Of a stretch of 64,000 nucleotides of DNA, positions 8,853 to 17,709 are shown in pieces (positions within the stretch are counted from its first letter, which is position 1; every line of letters begins with the position of its first letter). The notes under the pieces are model-generated. The model saw nothing but the letters and a program-made list of their open reading frames with translations, made no database searches and was not told the origin of the DNA. The stretch lies in contig LCZK01000010.1 of the NCBI GenBank assembly GCA_001025035.1, positions 310,001 to 374,000 of the forward strand. The letters are read 5' to 3'. This stretch comes from Actinobacteria bacterium IMCC26207. Lineage in GTDB: Bacteria; Actinomycetota; Acidimicrobiia; Acidimicrobiales; Microtrichaceae. The position numbers and the translations under genes were made by a program.

Positions 8853-9926
8853 ATGCAGTTCTCACCTCTAGATTCGGTTCACCGCGCACTCGACGCCAAG
8901 ATGGTTCCCTTTGGTGGTTGGGACATGCCCCTGTCGTACCCTGGTGGAACGCTGGAGGAGCATCGCGCCTGCCGCAGCGACGCAGTGGCATTCGATGTCA
9001 GCCATCTTGGAACGGTTCGCGTTCAGGGGCCTGCCGCATTCGAGGCCTTGCAGCGAACCCTGACCAATGACCTGAATAAAATCCAGCCTGGTCGGGCGCA
9101 ATACACACACCTGCTCGATCCAGAGACTGCCTCGGTGGTAGATGACATCATTGTCTGGTGGGTTGCACCGGACGTCTTCGATGTCATGCCGAATGCATCA
9201 AATACCGAGGGTGTGCGCTTGGCTCTAGCCCATGCCGCTGAGCAAGGCGAGATCTCGATTGCCGAGACCACACCACTGCGGGCCGTCATCGCAATTCAAG
9301 GCCCGAAAGCTATCGAGAGGCTGGCAACCGTCTTGCCGGATGCGGCTTCGGTCGGCCGATTCCGTGTCAAAGAGTTTACCTTCGAAGGTGCAGACTGCAT
9401 CGTTGCTGGAACGGGGTACACCGGCGAAGAGGGCGTCGAATGCGCAGTGCCAGTTAGCGTCGCGAAGTCCTTCTGGGACCTCATTATGAGCGCAGGCGTG
9501 ACTCCCGCTGGCCTTGGTGCTCGAGACACGTTGCGCCTTGAGGCAGGCCTGCCTTTACATGGCCACGAGCTCGGTGAAGGAATCACCACACTCAATGCTC
9601 GGCTGGGATGGGTTGTGAGTTGGGATAAGGGAGATTTCCGAGGCAGGGATGCGCTCGAGCGTCAGAAACTCAACGGCGTCTCACCCTTGATGTACGGACT
9701 CAAGACAGAAGGACGCCGGCCCCCGCGGGCTGACCAACTAGTGCTCCGTAATGGCGAAGTCATTGGCCAATTGAGTTCAGGTAACTTCTCGCCAACTCTT
9801 GGGTATGGAATCGCTCTGGCCTTCCTTGACCCAAGCGTGCAAGTTGGCGATCAGGTCATGATTGATCAGAGGGGCACGCAAGTTGCGGCCGAAGTGGTCA
9901 AACTGCCGTTCTTGTCACAGACCTGA
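8853..9926 (+). CDS. gcvT: Aminomethyltransferase, glycine cleavage T protein
   Basis: 357-residue T protein that releases ammonia from the aminomethyl-lipoyl H protein and forms 5,10-methylene-tetrahydrofolate. The opening SPLDSVHRALDAKMVPFGGWDMPLSY contains the family folate-site start, FDVSHLG replaces the usual D-x-S-H-M-G-like segment, and GYTGEEGVECAVP and the C-terminal GxVTSG-like strand (here GQLSSGNFSPTLG) are typical. The ATG at 8853 is preferred to the in-frame TTG directly before it. The gene follows merR at 11 bases and converges with gcvP, whose end is 35 bases away. Unlike gcvP it shows no riboswitch upstream. Confidence 0.96.
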   Translation: MQFSPLDSVHRALDAKMVPFGGWDMPLSYPGGTLEEHRACRSDAVAFDVSHLGTVRVQGPAAFEALQRTLTNDLNKIQPGRAQYTHLLDPETASVVDDIIVWWVAPDVFDVMPNASNTEGVRLALAHAAEQGEISIAETTPLRAVIAIQGPKAIERLATVLPDAASVGRFRVKEFTFEGADCIVAGTGYTGEEGVECAVPVSVAKSFWDLIMSAGVTPAGLGARDTLRLEAGLPLHGHELGEGITTLNARLGWVVSWDKGDFRGRDALERQKLNGVSPLMYGLKTEGRRPPRADQLVLRNGEVIGQLSSGNFSPTLGYGIALAFLDPSVQVGDQVMIDQRGTQVAAEVVKLPFLSQT

Positions 9927-9961
9927 GTTCCACAGGCCTGCGGCTTGAACTTGCCTGCTCC

Positions 9962-12847
9962 CTATTCGGCGAAAGCCTCAATGGGCGGGCAGGAGCAGAC
10001 CAAGTTTCGGTCGCCATAGCCGCCGTCGATCCGACTCACCGGCGGCCAGTACTTGGAATTCTTCTGATGCTCAGTTGGCCATCCAGCTAGCGATCGTGAG
10101 TAGCTGTGATCCCAGGCATCGCCTGCGACTTCTTGCGCAGTATGCGGAGCGTGAACCAGTGGGTTGTCCTCGAGCGTCCACTCGCCAGCGGCCACGCGGT
10201 CGATCTCGGAGCGAATCGAGATCATCGCATCACAAAAGCGGTCAAGCTCGGCAAGCCCTTCGGATTCGGTTGGTTCAACCATGAGCGTTCCCGGCACCGG
10301 GAATGACATGGTCGGCGCATGGAATCCGTAGTCGATCAGTCGCTTAGCGACATCCTCATTGGTGATGCCGACAGACTTCTCGAGCGGGCGCAGGTCCAAG
10401 ATGCACTCATGGGCAACAAGGCCACCACGGCCGGTGTACAGAATCGGAAAGTGATCGGCGAGCCGGAACGCAATGTAGTTCGCAGACAGAATTGCAAGCT
10501 CTGAAGCTCGGCGAAGGCGGTCACCCATCATGGTGATGTACATCCAAGAAATTGGAAGGATGCTGGCAGATCCGAACGGTGCTGCAGAAACTGCACCAGG
10601 CCCAGTGCTCGGCCCAGCGTCTGAGCGATGCTCGTGGTTCGGAAGGAAGGGTGCCAGATGTGCGCCTACTGCGACAGGCCCCACGCCCGGGCCGCCACCG
10701 CCGTGGGGAATGCAAAAGGTTTTGTGCAAGTTCAGATGGCTGACGTCGGCGCCGAACTTTCCTGGCTTGGCAAGCCCAACTAGGGCATTCAGGTTTGCGC
10801 CGTCTACGTACACCTGCCCGCCATGTTCGTGAACAATCTCGCAGAGTTCGCCAATGCTCTGCTCGAATACCCCATGGGTAGAGGGGTACGTGACCATGAT
10901 GGCTGCGAGAGCTGCTGAGTGTTCCTCTGCTTTCGCTCGGAGATCGTCAAGATTGACGTTTCCGTTCTCATCAGTTTCGACCACGACTACCCGCATGCCG
11001 GCCATGACTGCACTCGCAGCATTCGTCCCATGAGCCGATGCAGGAATCAAGCACAAGTCGCGCTCGGGGTTGTTGCGTGAGCGGTGGTACCCGCGTATTG
11101 CGAGCAGGCCTGCAAACTCACCCTGACTGCCAGCATTGGGCTGCAGCGACACTGCGTCATATCCCGTAATGCGAGCCAAAGAATCCTCGAGCTCTCGAAT
11201 GAGTTGCACGTAGCCCTCGGTCTGCTCCGCAGGAGCGAACGGGTGAATCTGTGAAAACTCAGGCCAGGTCACGGGAATCATCTCGGCTGTGGCATTGAGT
11301 TTCATCGTGCATGACCCCAGAGGAATCATGGTTCGGTCGAGAGCCAAGTCCTTGTCAGCCAGACGGCGCAAGTAGCGCAGCATCTCTGTCTCTGAGTGGT
11401 AGCTGTTGAAGTTCGGGTGGGTCAGGTAGTCGCTGCTTCTGAGAAGTGCCTGTGGCAGGTGCGACCAAGTTTCACTGGCGGCCGCTGCGGCAGCCTCAAC
11501 CTGCTCGACGCTTCGAGTTACTCCAAAGGCAGACAGCAACTGCACCAAAGTGGCAGCGGTTGTGGTCTCATCGCAAGAGAATCCGATTGCGTCTTGGGAG
11601 TGGGCCCGGAGGTTCAGCCCAGCCTCGAGTGCTGCAGCGAGGTACCCCTCGGCTGCGTCTGGTGTGCGGAGGGTGACCGTGTCAAAGAAATACTCAGAGG
11701 TCAGAGCAAACCCTGCCTCGGCCAAAGCATCGGCTGCCACACTCGCAAGCAGGTGAGTGCGCTGCGCAATGCGAAGCAGTCCCTGAGGGCCGTGATAGGA
11801 CGCATACGAGGCCGCCATCACTGCTAACAGGACCTGAGCTGTACAGATGTTTGAGGTGGCCTTCTCCCGGCGGATGTGCTGCTCGCGTGTCTGCAGTGCA
11901 AGGCGTAGTGCAGGCCTGCCGTGGGTATCCCTCGAGAGCCCAACAAGTCGACCGGGTAGTGAACGCCGAGCAGCGCTTCGAACGGCCATAAACCCGGCAT
12001 GAGGACCACCGAAACCAAAGGCAACGCCAAAGCGCTGGGCCGAGCCAATCGCAACATCGGCACCCCATTCGCCAGGAGGGGTCAACATGGTGAGTGAGAG
12101 CAAGTCAGTGGCAACACAGACCAAAGCGCCGCGCTCACTTGCAGAAGCCGCAAGGCTAGAGAACTCACGAATGGCACCCGAGGATCCGGGATACGAGAGC
12201 AGGATCCCGAAATATTCATGAGCTTCGGAGTCGGCAAAGGGGTCGCCTACTGCAACTTTGATATTGAGCGGCTCGGCTCGAGTTCGAACAACTTCGATGA
12301 TCTGTGGGTGACAGTCTGCGTCAACAAAAAAGGTCTCGGAGGCAACCTTTGACTGCCGACGCGCCAGCATCATGGCTTCGGCCGCCGCAGTTGCCTCGTC
12401 GAGCATCGAGGCGTTAGAGATCTCCATTCCCGTCAAGTCCGTCACTACTGTCTGAAAGTTCAGAAGTGCTTCGAGCCGACCCTGTGAGATCTCGGGCTGA
12501 TATGGGGTGTAGGCCGTATACCAAGCGGGGTTCTCGAAGATGTTTCGAAGGATCACGTTTGGAGTGATATTGCCGTAATAACCCGCTCCGATCATCGTGG
12601 TCACAACCTGATTGCGTTCGGCAACCTCACGGAGTCGCGCTAGGGCTGCCTCCTCTGTTGGGACCGCCTCAATCCCGAGCGCCTCACTGATGTGAATCGC
12701 GTCCGGAATGGTCGTCTTCATGAGTGAATCGAGCGTGTCGTATCCGAGCGCTCCCAACATGGTTGCTACATCAGATTCAGTCGGGCCGAGGTGTCGATCA
12801 GCGAAATCCTCAACGGGAAGATTGGTATATGCGGCAAGAGGGTTCAC
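9962..12847 (-). CDS. gcvP: Glycine dehydrogenase (decarboxylating), P protein
   Basis: 961-residue single-chain P protein, which decarboxylates glycine with PLP and passes the aminomethyl group to lipoyl-GcvH. The PLP lysine is K709 in [18 protein letters not shown], and the N-terminus has the usual FADRHLGP motif. The open frame extends to 12910, but the segment 12880-12910 is the 3' part of a glycine riboswitch. The GTG at 12847 has a perfectly placed GGAG at 12857-12854 (6-base spacing) and leaves about 15 residues before FADRHLGP, so this start is chosen. Expression should rise with glycine. The PLP and glycine-rich loops look intact. Confidence 0.95.
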   Translation of the reverse strand: MNPLAAYTNLPVEDFADRHLGPTESDVATMLGALGYDTLDSLMKTTIPDAIHISEALGIEAVPTEEAALARLREVAERNQVVTTMIGAGYYGNITPNVILRNIFENPAWYTAYTPYQPEISQGRLEALLNFQTVVTDLTGMEISNASMLDEATAAAEAMMLARRQSKVASETFFVDADCHPQIIEVVRTRAEPLNIKVAVGDPFADSEAHEYFGILLSYPGSSGAIREFSSLAASASERGALVCVATDLLSLTMLTPPGEWGADVAIGSAQRFGVAFGFGGPHAGFMAVRSAARRSLPGRLVGLSRDTHGRPALRLALQTREQHIRREKATSNICTAQVLLAVMAASYASYHGPQGLLRIAQRTHLLASVAADALAEAGFALTSEYFFDTVTLRTPDAAEGYLAAALEAGLNLRAHSQDAIGFSCDETTTAATLVQLLSAFGVTRSVEQVEAAAAAASETWSHLPQALLRSSDYLTHPNFNSYHSETEMLRYLRRLADKDLALDRTMIPLGSCTMKLNATAEMIPVTWPEFSQIHPFAPAEQTEGYVQLIRELEDSLARITGYDAVSLQPNAGSQGEFAGLLAIRGYHRSRNNPERDLCLIPASAHGTNAASAVMAGMRVVVVETDENGNVNLDDLRAKAEEHSAALAAIMVTYPSTHGVFEQSIGELCEIVHEHGGQVYVDGANLNALVGLAKPGKFGADVSHLNLHKTFCIPHGGGGPGVGPVAVGAHLAPFLPNHEHRSDAGPSTGPGAVSAAPFGSASILPISWMYITMMGDRLRRASELAILSANYIAFRLADHFPILYTGRGGLVAHECILDLRPLEKSVGITNEDVAKRLIDYGFHAPTMSFPVPGTLMVEPTESEGLAELDRFCDAMISIRSEIDRVAAGEWTLEDNPLVHAPHTAQEVAGDAWDHSYSRSLAGWPTEHQKNSKYWPPVSRIDGGYGDRNLVCSCPPIEAFAE

Positions 12848-12853
12848 AGGGTG

Positions 12854-12857
12854 CTCC
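12854..12857 (-). promoter_or_regulatory. Shine-Dalgarno site deciding the gcvP start
   Basis: GGAG on the minus strand, six bases before the GTG at 12847. It lies just after the second riboswitch aptamer, so the aptamer/expression-platform switch could control its exposure. Confidence 0.75.
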
Positions 12858-12879
12858 AAGTCGTACGAGAAAGTGGATG

Positions 12880-13080
12880 CCCCCTCTGTCGCCGTACCTG
12901 AGAGCTTCACCGGTTGCCGAGTGGCAACTGGCTTTCCCCGTCGGTGAGTTCGTGCTGATTCGCAGCACGAACTGCTTTCCAGAGTTGCCTGACCAAACCG
13001 GTTCGGGTGCCTGAGAGATTCCGGGGCGGTTGCTCCTTCGGCGCCCGCCGCTGGTGGCGACGGAACTCTCCCGGTGAGGT
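12880..13080 (-). ncRNA. Tandem glycine riboswitch (two aptamers) upstream of gcvP
   Basis: Read on the minus strand, the first aptamer has GGGAGAG (13072-13066), GCCGAAGGAGC (13042-13032) and CTCTCAGGCA (13017-13008). The second has ACTCTGGAAAG (12985-12975), a hairpin closed by GTTCGTGCTG and CAGCACGAAC, ACCGACGGGGAAA (12945-12933), CTCTCAGGTA (12904-12895) and a closing ACAGAGGGGG (12889-12880). These are the conserved blocks of the tandem gcvT-type glycine riboswitch, in the same order as the Bacillus subtilis example. It ends 32 bases before the gcvP start. It likely turns gcvP on when glycine is abundant (family knowledge). Confidence 0.95.
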
Positions 13081-13104
13081 TTCAGCATAAATTGTCTTTG
13101 CAGG

Positions 13105-14316
13105 TTACCCCGCCGCAGGAGCCGCGTGCCCCTCAGCAGATTTACCAGCGGATTTCCCAGCTGATTTCTCGGCGGCATGCTCTTGCATTGCGGCACCGAT
13201 TGCGTTCATCGCTGCACCCATTTGCTCGTTGCGATTCGCCATGACCCAGTTCATTGACTCCTCGGTTCGCAGCGAGCGTGAATCGAACGCTGGGAGTACG
13301 TATTGAGCAAACAGTTCGTAGCTTCTGCGGGTGGCCTCTGGGTTTGCCCATTCATGAGCCTGCAACAAAATGGTTCCAAAACCGCCGTTTGATTCCTGAA
13401 TCAATTCCTCAATCAGAGCAATGGCGTCCTCTGGGGTTCCGATCACGGCGCCGCCCAAGTGGTTCAGGTGATCAGCGAGTTCCGAGGGAGCAACATCGGG
13501 GAAGATCGGCAGGGCTGCAACCTCGCGAAAGTACGTCGCGTAGTCGGCAAGACCGAACTCAACATCTTTGTAGGCCTGCTCCTTGGTTTCGGCAATGTGC
13601 ATCATGGTGACAAGGCGCCAGTCGCGGCGTTCAGCGCGTTGGCCGAACTGCTCAGCTCGCTCCTCCATGACTGTCCAATGGCTACCGAGCAGATCAATGC
13701 CGCTGCGTTGGCTGGCTCCGATGGACAACAACGAGCAACCGTACTTGCCTGCAGCGCGAGGGCCTGAAGGAGAAATCATCGCAGCGACGGCAACTTCTGG
13801 GTGTGGGTCGGTAAACGGTCGAATCTGTAACCGTGCCTCTCGAAGTGTGAACCAGTCGGTCTCGATCGACACGGGCTCCTCGCTGCGAAACAGTTCAAGG
13901 ATTGCCTCGAGTCCCTCTTCCATCCTGCGTCGCTGATCCACAGGGTTGATGCCCAACATGAATGCGTCCGAGGGTAAAGCTCCAGGGCCGACTCCCAGCA
14001 TGACTCGGCCACGCGTCATGTGATCAAGCTGCACAATGCGTTGAGCTGTCATGAAGGGGTGGTGGTAGGGGAGCGATGCCACCCCAGTACCAAGGCGGAT
14101 ATGCCGAGTGCGCTCGGCGGCAGCCGCAATAAAAACCTCGGGCGAGGCAATGATCTCGAAACCACCTGAGTGATGCTCGCCGATCCAAGCCTCGTGAAAC
14201 CCAATGCGATCAAGATGCTCGATGAGTTGCAGATCGCGCTCTAGTGCGAGGGTGACGTTCTGATGCACCGGATGAAACGGTGCCATGAAGATTCCGCAGC
14301 GAAGAGGCCAATCCAT
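13105..14316 (-). CDS. LLM-class flavin/F420-dependent oxidoreductase
   Basis: 403-residue luciferase-like TIM-barrel monooxygenase/oxidoreductase. Motifs include EAWIGEHHSGGFEIIASPEV near residue 38, RLGTGVASLPYHHP, RIVQLDHMTRGRVMLGVGPG, and PEVAVAAMISPSGPRAAGKYG. The sequence resembles limonene-monooxygenase-like family members, but substrate and cofactor (FMN or F420) cannot be set from sequence alone. The C-terminus ends in a low-complexity tail of repeated Lys-Ser-Ala-Gly coded by a 12-bp tandem repeat. The ATG at 14316 has GGGAG eight bases upstream and starts 14 bases after the aldolase gene, so the two are probably one operon. It ends 25 bases before the glycine riboswitch. Confidence 0.9.
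   Translation of the reverse strand: MDWPLRCGIFMAPFHPVHQNVTLALERDLQLIEHLDRIGFHEAWIGEHHSGGFEIIASPEVFIAAAAERTRHIRLGTGVASLPYHHPFMTAQRIVQLDHMTRGRVMLGVGPGALPSDAFMLGINPVDQRRRMEEGLEAILELFRSEEPVSIETDWFTLREARLQIRPFTDPHPEVAVAAMISPSGPRAAGKYGCSLLSIGASQRSGIDLLGSHWTVMEERAEQFGQRAERRDWRLVTMMHIAETKEQAYKDVEFGLADYATYFREVAALPIFPDVAPSELADHLNHLGGAVIGTPEDAIALIEELIQESNGGFGTILLQAHEWANPEATRRSYELFAQYVLPAFDSRSLRTEESMNWVMANRNEQMGAAMNAIGAAMQEHAAEKSAGKSAGKSAEGHAAPAAG
13135..13170. repeat. 12-bp tandem repeat, three copies, in the LLM gene 3' end
   Basis: Units at 13135-13146, 13147-13158 and 13159-13170 share AGC-GATTTC-like sequence and encode the Lys-Ser-Ala-Gly repeats of the C-terminal tail. Confidence 0.85.
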
Positions 14317-14330
14317 GTTGCAAGCTCCCG

Positions 14331-15089
14331 TTAGTTTGCAAGGTCTGGTTGTTGTTCCATGATCCAGGTGTACAGCGGGTGAAAGCTAAATGCGCCGGCC
14401 ATCTCTGAACCCATTTGTCCACGTGTATGGCGTGCCACATCGGGGTCAATCAACACGGGTTTGCCGGCAGCCATGGCCATCAGTTGTGATTGGCAGGTTC
14501 GCTCGGCCGTGATGAACCACCAAGCTGCTGCATCCACTGATGTTCCTACGGTCAGCAGTCCGTGATTGCGCAAGATTGCCATCTTGTTGTTGCCAAGGGC
14601 TTCTGCAATACGGGCGCCCTCAGAGGTCTCGTTCACCACGCCTGTGAAATCGTCGAATAACGCATGGTCCTCAAAGAATGCACACGAGTCTTGGGTGAGT
14701 GGATCAAGTTCGATGCCAAGCGATGCAAAGGTCTTGCCGTAGATCGAATGGGAGTGTGCTGCGGCAATCACATCGGGACGGGCCATGTGAACCTGTGAGT
14801 GAATGGCAAATGCCGCTGCGTTCACTGGCCAATCACCAATAACGACATTGCCATCGTGATCAACACAGATCAGGTCAGAGGCCCGAATCTGCTTAAAGCT
14901 CATACCGAACGGATTCACCCAAAACCTGTCTGGAAATTCGGGGTCTCTCGCCGTGATGTGACCGGCGACGCCCTCTTCGAATCCAAAGAGCCCAAACAAC
15001 CGAAAGGCGGCGGCGAGGCGCTGCTTGAGGAACTGCCGTTCCTCTTCGATATCAGAGAATTCGGGAATGGTGAACGGTGTGGGTCGCAT
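14331..15089 (-). CDS. Class II aldolase/adducin family protein
   Basis: 252-residue zinc aldolase-fold protein. Conserved parts are GHITARDPEFPDRFWVNPFG, the zinc-binding HSHSIYG pair near residue 111, and NHGLLTVG with the third histidine near residue 176. Members cleave phosphorylated sugars or act on other hydroxy-carbonyl compounds; this unphosphorylated-substrate-like branch is often annotated only as class II aldolase. The ATG at 15089 has GGAG six bases upstream. It lies 33 bases after the serine hydrolase and 14 bases before the LLM gene, suggesting a four-gene operon. The substrate is unknown. Confidence 0.9.
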   Translation of the reverse strand: MRPTPFTIPEFSDIEEERQFLKQRLAAAFRLFGLFGFEEGVAGHITARDPEFPDRFWVNPFGMSFKQIRASDLICVDHDGNVVIGDWPVNAAAFAIHSQVHMARPDVIAAAHSHSIYGKTFASLGIELDPLTQDSCAFFEDHALFDDFTGVVNETSEGARIAEALGNNKMAILRNHGLLTVGTSVDAAAWWFITAERTCQSQLMAMAAGKPVLIDPDVARHTRGQMGSEMAGAFSFHPLYTWIMEQQPDLAN

Positions 15090-15122
15090 GGAATGCTCCA
15101 GTAGTTGTCGGGGAAGGTTAGG

Positions 15123-16253
15123 TCAGTCGGTGCATGCGGCGATGACCTGATCCCAGTAGGACTCAAAGCTATCTCGCTGGTCTGCTGTGGTCTTGCCGAG
15201 CCGCACCAGAACCGTATCGCTGTTCGGTATACACATGACGATCTGCTTCTCGTAACCATTCGCCCAGAAGATCTCGCCTGGTCCTGTTCCACGAGAGCTA
15301 CTGGCTGACCCCCGGCGGACCCACCAGTGCTGGCCATAGAGCCAACCATCTTCGGGGTCTACCGAAACTGCTGTTCTTGCAGCGTTCACCCAGCCCTCTG
15401 GCAGTATGCGTTGCGAACCCCACACACCATCGCGCAGGTAGAGCAACCCAAATCTTGCAAAGTCCTGAGCGGAGGCAAAAAGGTAGGAGGATCCAATAAA
15501 GGTGCCGGCGGCATCGAAGCGTGGCTCGGCAGTGCTCATACCCAGCGGACCAAAGAGCCTTTCCTGAAGGAACTCCTGCATGACTCTGCGTCGCTCAGCA
15601 GGGTCGGCTCCTGCTCCGAGGACCTGCGCTACGTGTCTGGCAATGATGTTGGTAGTGCCACTCGAATAATTGAAGACCTGACCGACGCTGTGTTCCAAGG
15701 GGCGCGAGGCCGCATAGCCAGCAACGTCATGTGTTCCCGACCCGAACAACATCTCTAGGCAGTCTGATTCCTTATCGTCTACGTAGTCCTCAACAAACTG
15801 CAGTCCCGAGCGCATCTCTAACAGGTCATTCATGGTGATGGCCTGGCGCGGATCGCCTGCGGTCTGCCATTCGGGCGCGTCCACCGGCATGGTTGGGTCG
15901 AGCAGACCGTCGGCTACAAGTATTCCAACAGCGGCCTGAGTAATGCTTTTACCTACAGACCATGAGATCAGGGGAGTCTGTGCTGTTATCTCTGCTGCGT
16001 AGCGCTCCTCGACGATCAGCCCGCCTTGCACGACCAAACAAGCCAAGGTCTCGCCAAGAGAGTCAGCGCTAGCTGGGTCGAAAGCCTGATCGAGCAAGTC
16101 GCGTAGCCGTTCGGGGTCCCCAGCTAACTGAGGCCCGGAACTCCACGAAGAAGTTGGCCAACTCACTGCCGCAGGCTGAGCGGGCAGCGAAGGCAGCGAA
16201 GAGTTGCTCGCAGGAAGACGAGAGTTGCTCGCAGGAATTCGAGAGTTGCTCAA
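15123..16253 (-). CDS. Serine hydrolase of the class C beta-lactamase family
   Basis: 376-residue penicillin-binding-protein-like hydrolase. The nucleophile motif is S99-V-G-K102 (ISWSVGKSIT), followed by the Tyr motif FNYSSGTTN and a late HWW/NGY region that replaces the KTG triad. No signal peptide is evident. A TTG at 16253 overlaps the TGA of the upstream gene (TTGA) and has GGAAGG eight bases upstream (16267-16262), so this start is chosen over a TTG at 16289. The first 20 residues consist of three Ser-Asn-Ser-containing repeats coded by a 21-bp tandem repeat. Substrate is unknown; 6-aminohexanoate-oligomer hydrolases and esterases share the fold. Confidence 0.88.
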   Translation of the reverse strand: MSNSRIPASNSRLPASNSSLPSLPAQPAAVSWPTSSWSSGPQLAGDPERLRDLLDQAFDPASADSLGETLACLVVQGGLIVEERYAAEITAQTPLISWSVGKSITQAAVGILVADGLLDPTMPVDAPEWQTAGDPRQAITMNDLLEMRSGLQFVEDYVDDKESDCLEMLFGSGTHDVAGYAASRPLEHSVGQVFNYSSGTTNIIARHVAQVLGAGADPAERRRVMQEFLQERLFGPLGMSTAEPRFDAAGTFIGSSYLFASAQDFARFGLLYLRDGVWGSQRILPEGWVNAARTAVSVDPEDGWLYGQHWWVRRGSASSSRGTGPGEIFWANGYEKQIVMCIPNSDTVLVRLGKTTADQRDSFESYWDQVIAACTD

Positions 16254-16262
16254 GCCAGTGGC
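16200..16262. repeat. 21-bp tandem repeat, three copies, at the serine hydrolase start
   Basis: Units at 16200-16220, 16221-16241 and 16242-16262 share AGAGTTGCTC. They encode the N-terminal Ser-rich repeats of the hydrolase, and the last unit covers the junction with the preceding gene, including its stop codon and the TTG start. Confidence 0.88.
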
Positions 16263-17260
16263 CTTCCAAATGGCAAGCTTTCTTGCCAAGTAAGTAGGAA
16301 TGCTTCGGCCGCATAGCAGGCTGCTAGGTACAGCCCTTCGGGATGCGTAGACAGCTGGCCGAGGGCGCTAGAAAGCGTATCCGTGGCAGTGGCCACGATC
16401 TGCTCCGCTGTGGCCGAATCTGGTGGGTGATCCGCAAACAATGGCCCAGCAGTAGAAATGAAATCGGGAAGAACAGCGATGCCACGATGTGTTGCAACGG
16501 CTAGACCCTTTGCAGTCACCGGTGCAGGTGCAACCGGAACCACCATCTTGCAGTCCAAAGTCTCTGCAAGTAGATGGTCAATCAGACCCATTTTGGATCC
16601 ACAAAACAGCAGATCTGTCTGAGTTTGAAACAATTCGTTGCTAGGGACTTCTGAACCCAAGCTGGTCGGCAGTGCAGTACCTGACTCGGCAAGCAGACCC
16701 AAGAGATCGTCAAGGTTGAATCCCTCTGGGTTAACGACTGCGCCAGCGAAGGTGCCAAGGCCAACTATGTGCGCTCCGTGAGTTGCTGCGGCGGCAATGA
16801 AAGCCGCAGTGTTTGCACCAGTCCCTTCGAGAATCACCCGAGCCCCTTCAAGGGCGCCGTGTGCTGTTGCCGCAGAAGCAAAGGCACCGCTTGCGAGGAG
16901 TTCCTGATTGAGGGTGCCGTTCGCTCGGGCAGTCTGACCGATCTTGCTGCGAGTGTCGGCCTGAGCGAGGGTGCTCAGATCTGAGTCCGACACACCTTTT
17001 GCAGCTTCGAGTGAAAGTTCCCCGGCAGAGACTCGGTCCAGAACTGCACCCACAAAGGCAACCATGCCAGCTTGGCTCTCGGCCGGGTCCACGCTCACGC
17101 CTGCTGATGCACCCGAAACCTGTTCGTTCAGAATGGCCCAGGCATAGGTCTGCGAGCGGGCCATGGTCTTGGCTCCGTCCATCAGGATCTTCTTGGCTAG
17201 ACGCACCACACCGGTGGCACGTGTAGATCCGGGTAAGTCAGTAACAACAAACCCAGTCAT
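16250..17260 (-). CDS. Glu/Leu/Phe/Val dehydrogenase-like protein lacking catalytic lysines
   Basis: 336 residues from the ATG at 17260. The C-terminal two thirds follow the amino-acid dehydrogenase Rossmann domain: GARVILEGTGANTAAF, VVNPEGFNLDDLLGLL, CGSKMGLIDHLLAETLDCKMVV and RGIAVLPDFISTAG. The N-terminal segment aligns with the substrate domain, but the two lysines expected in TYKNAL and GGGKA are Ala and Ser (YAWAIL and SGASAG), and the glycine loop is altered. It may be a non-catalytic or re-purposed dehydrogenase (inference). The frame is open to 17494, with GTG candidates at 17299 and 17374, but the region above 17382 holds a 17-bp repeat and a hairpin, suggesting untranslated leader. 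Its TGA overlaps the hydrolase TTG. Confidence 0.7.
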   Translation of the reverse strand: MTGFVVTDLPGSTRATGVVRLAKKILMDGAKTMARSQTYAWAILNEQVSGASAGVSVDPAESQAGMVAFVGAVLDRVSAGELSLEAAKGVSDSDLSTLAQADTRSKIGQTARANGTLNQELLASGAFASAATAHGALEGARVILEGTGANTAAFIAAAATHGAHIVGLGTFAGAVVNPEGFNLDDLLGLLAESGTALPTSLGSEVPSNELFQTQTDLLFCGSKMGLIDHLLAETLDCKMVVPVAPAPVTAKGLAVATHRGIAVLPDFISTAGPLFADHPPDSATAEQIVATATDTLSSALGQLSTHPEGLYLAACYAAEAFLLTWQESLPFGRPLA

Positions 17261-17381
17261 GGGGGAGGGTGTCTCGGCTGCGATCTTTTGGATTGGCACG
17301 TCCGCAGTCTGCCTGATGACTGACAAGATCGCATAGGCAAGACGCTCTGAGCGCCAGAGAATTCTTGGCAGCACTCCCTTG

Positions 17382-17426
17382 AAAAATGCCGGGCCTACAA
17401 AAATGCCGGGCCTACAAAAATGCCGG
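17382..17426. repeat. 17-bp tandem repeat, about 2.6 copies
   Basis: Two full units (17382-17398, 17399-17415) and a partial third share AAAAATGCCGGGCCTAC. The unit length is not a multiple of three, which argues against this stretch being coding. Confidence 0.9.
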
Positions 17427-17427
17427 A

Positions 17428-17467
17428 GGCCATGTGGAAGAAACCCCCCGAATCCATCCACATGGCC
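17428..17467. repeat. Perfect 11-bp inverted repeat (hairpin)
   Basis: Arms GGCCATGTGGA (17428-17438) and TCCACATGGCC (17457-17467) with an 18-base loop. In minus-strand RNA it lies in the putative leader of the dehydrogenase-like gene. It could be a regulatory hairpin or protein site; there is no clear U-tract directly after it. Confidence 0.8.
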
Positions 17468-17545
17468 TACCCGGAACCGGGAGGCATTCTGCAATTTGGT
17501 GCCTACCTCGGAAGGTGTTCACTGAACCGCTGATTCCTCTACCGG

Positions 17546-17560
17546 ACCAACAAAGTTGGT
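17546..17560. promoter_or_regulatory. Candidate operator, 6-3-6 palindrome
   Basis: Perfect arms ACCAAC and GTTGGT around AAA, upstream of the dehydrogenase-like operon. No regulator is assigned. Confidence 0.4.
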
Positions 17561-17582
17561 AGATGCACCATAGACACAAAGA

Positions 17583-17596
17583 GTGACCTCTGTCAC
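17583..17596. promoter_or_regulatory. CRP-like half-site pair
   Basis: GTGA and TCAC separated by six bases, matching 8 of 10 fixed positions of the CRP consensus TGTGA-N6-TCACA. It lies upstream of the dehydrogenase-like operon on the minus strand. Confidence 0.4.
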
Positions 17597-17709
17597 GCGG
17601 ATACTTGGATTCTAAGGTATTAGCACTCAGAGTGCAGAAACTTTCTGGGCGCTACCTGCATTCACGTAGGGGAAAATATGCTGCTATCCGGGCAGAGAGC
17701 AGCGAAACC

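Larger units (their letters stand above)
17261..17709. other. Intergenic/leader region with several repeats and palindromes
   Basis: About 450 bases between the Dabb gene end and the dehydrogenase-like gene. It contains a 17-bp tandem repeat, an 11-bp-stem hairpin, and three short perfect inverted repeats that could be operators. The part below about 17374 might still be coding if an upstream start is used. No confident sigma-factor promoter was recognised. Confidence 0.6.

Noticed and set aside
9927..9961. Terminator between gcvT and gcvP
   Set aside because: Only a five-pair stem with a long loop and no U-tract; not convincing.
12848..12910. Longer gcvP N-terminus starting at 12910
   Set aside because: This segment is the 3' part of the second glycine aptamer, and a better start with GGAG lies at 12847.
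17620..17635. CIRCE-like element (TTAGCACTC followed by GAGTGC)
   Set aside because: The HrcA operator needs nine bases between the arms; here there is one, and no heat-shock gene is adjacent. Kept only as a palindrome.
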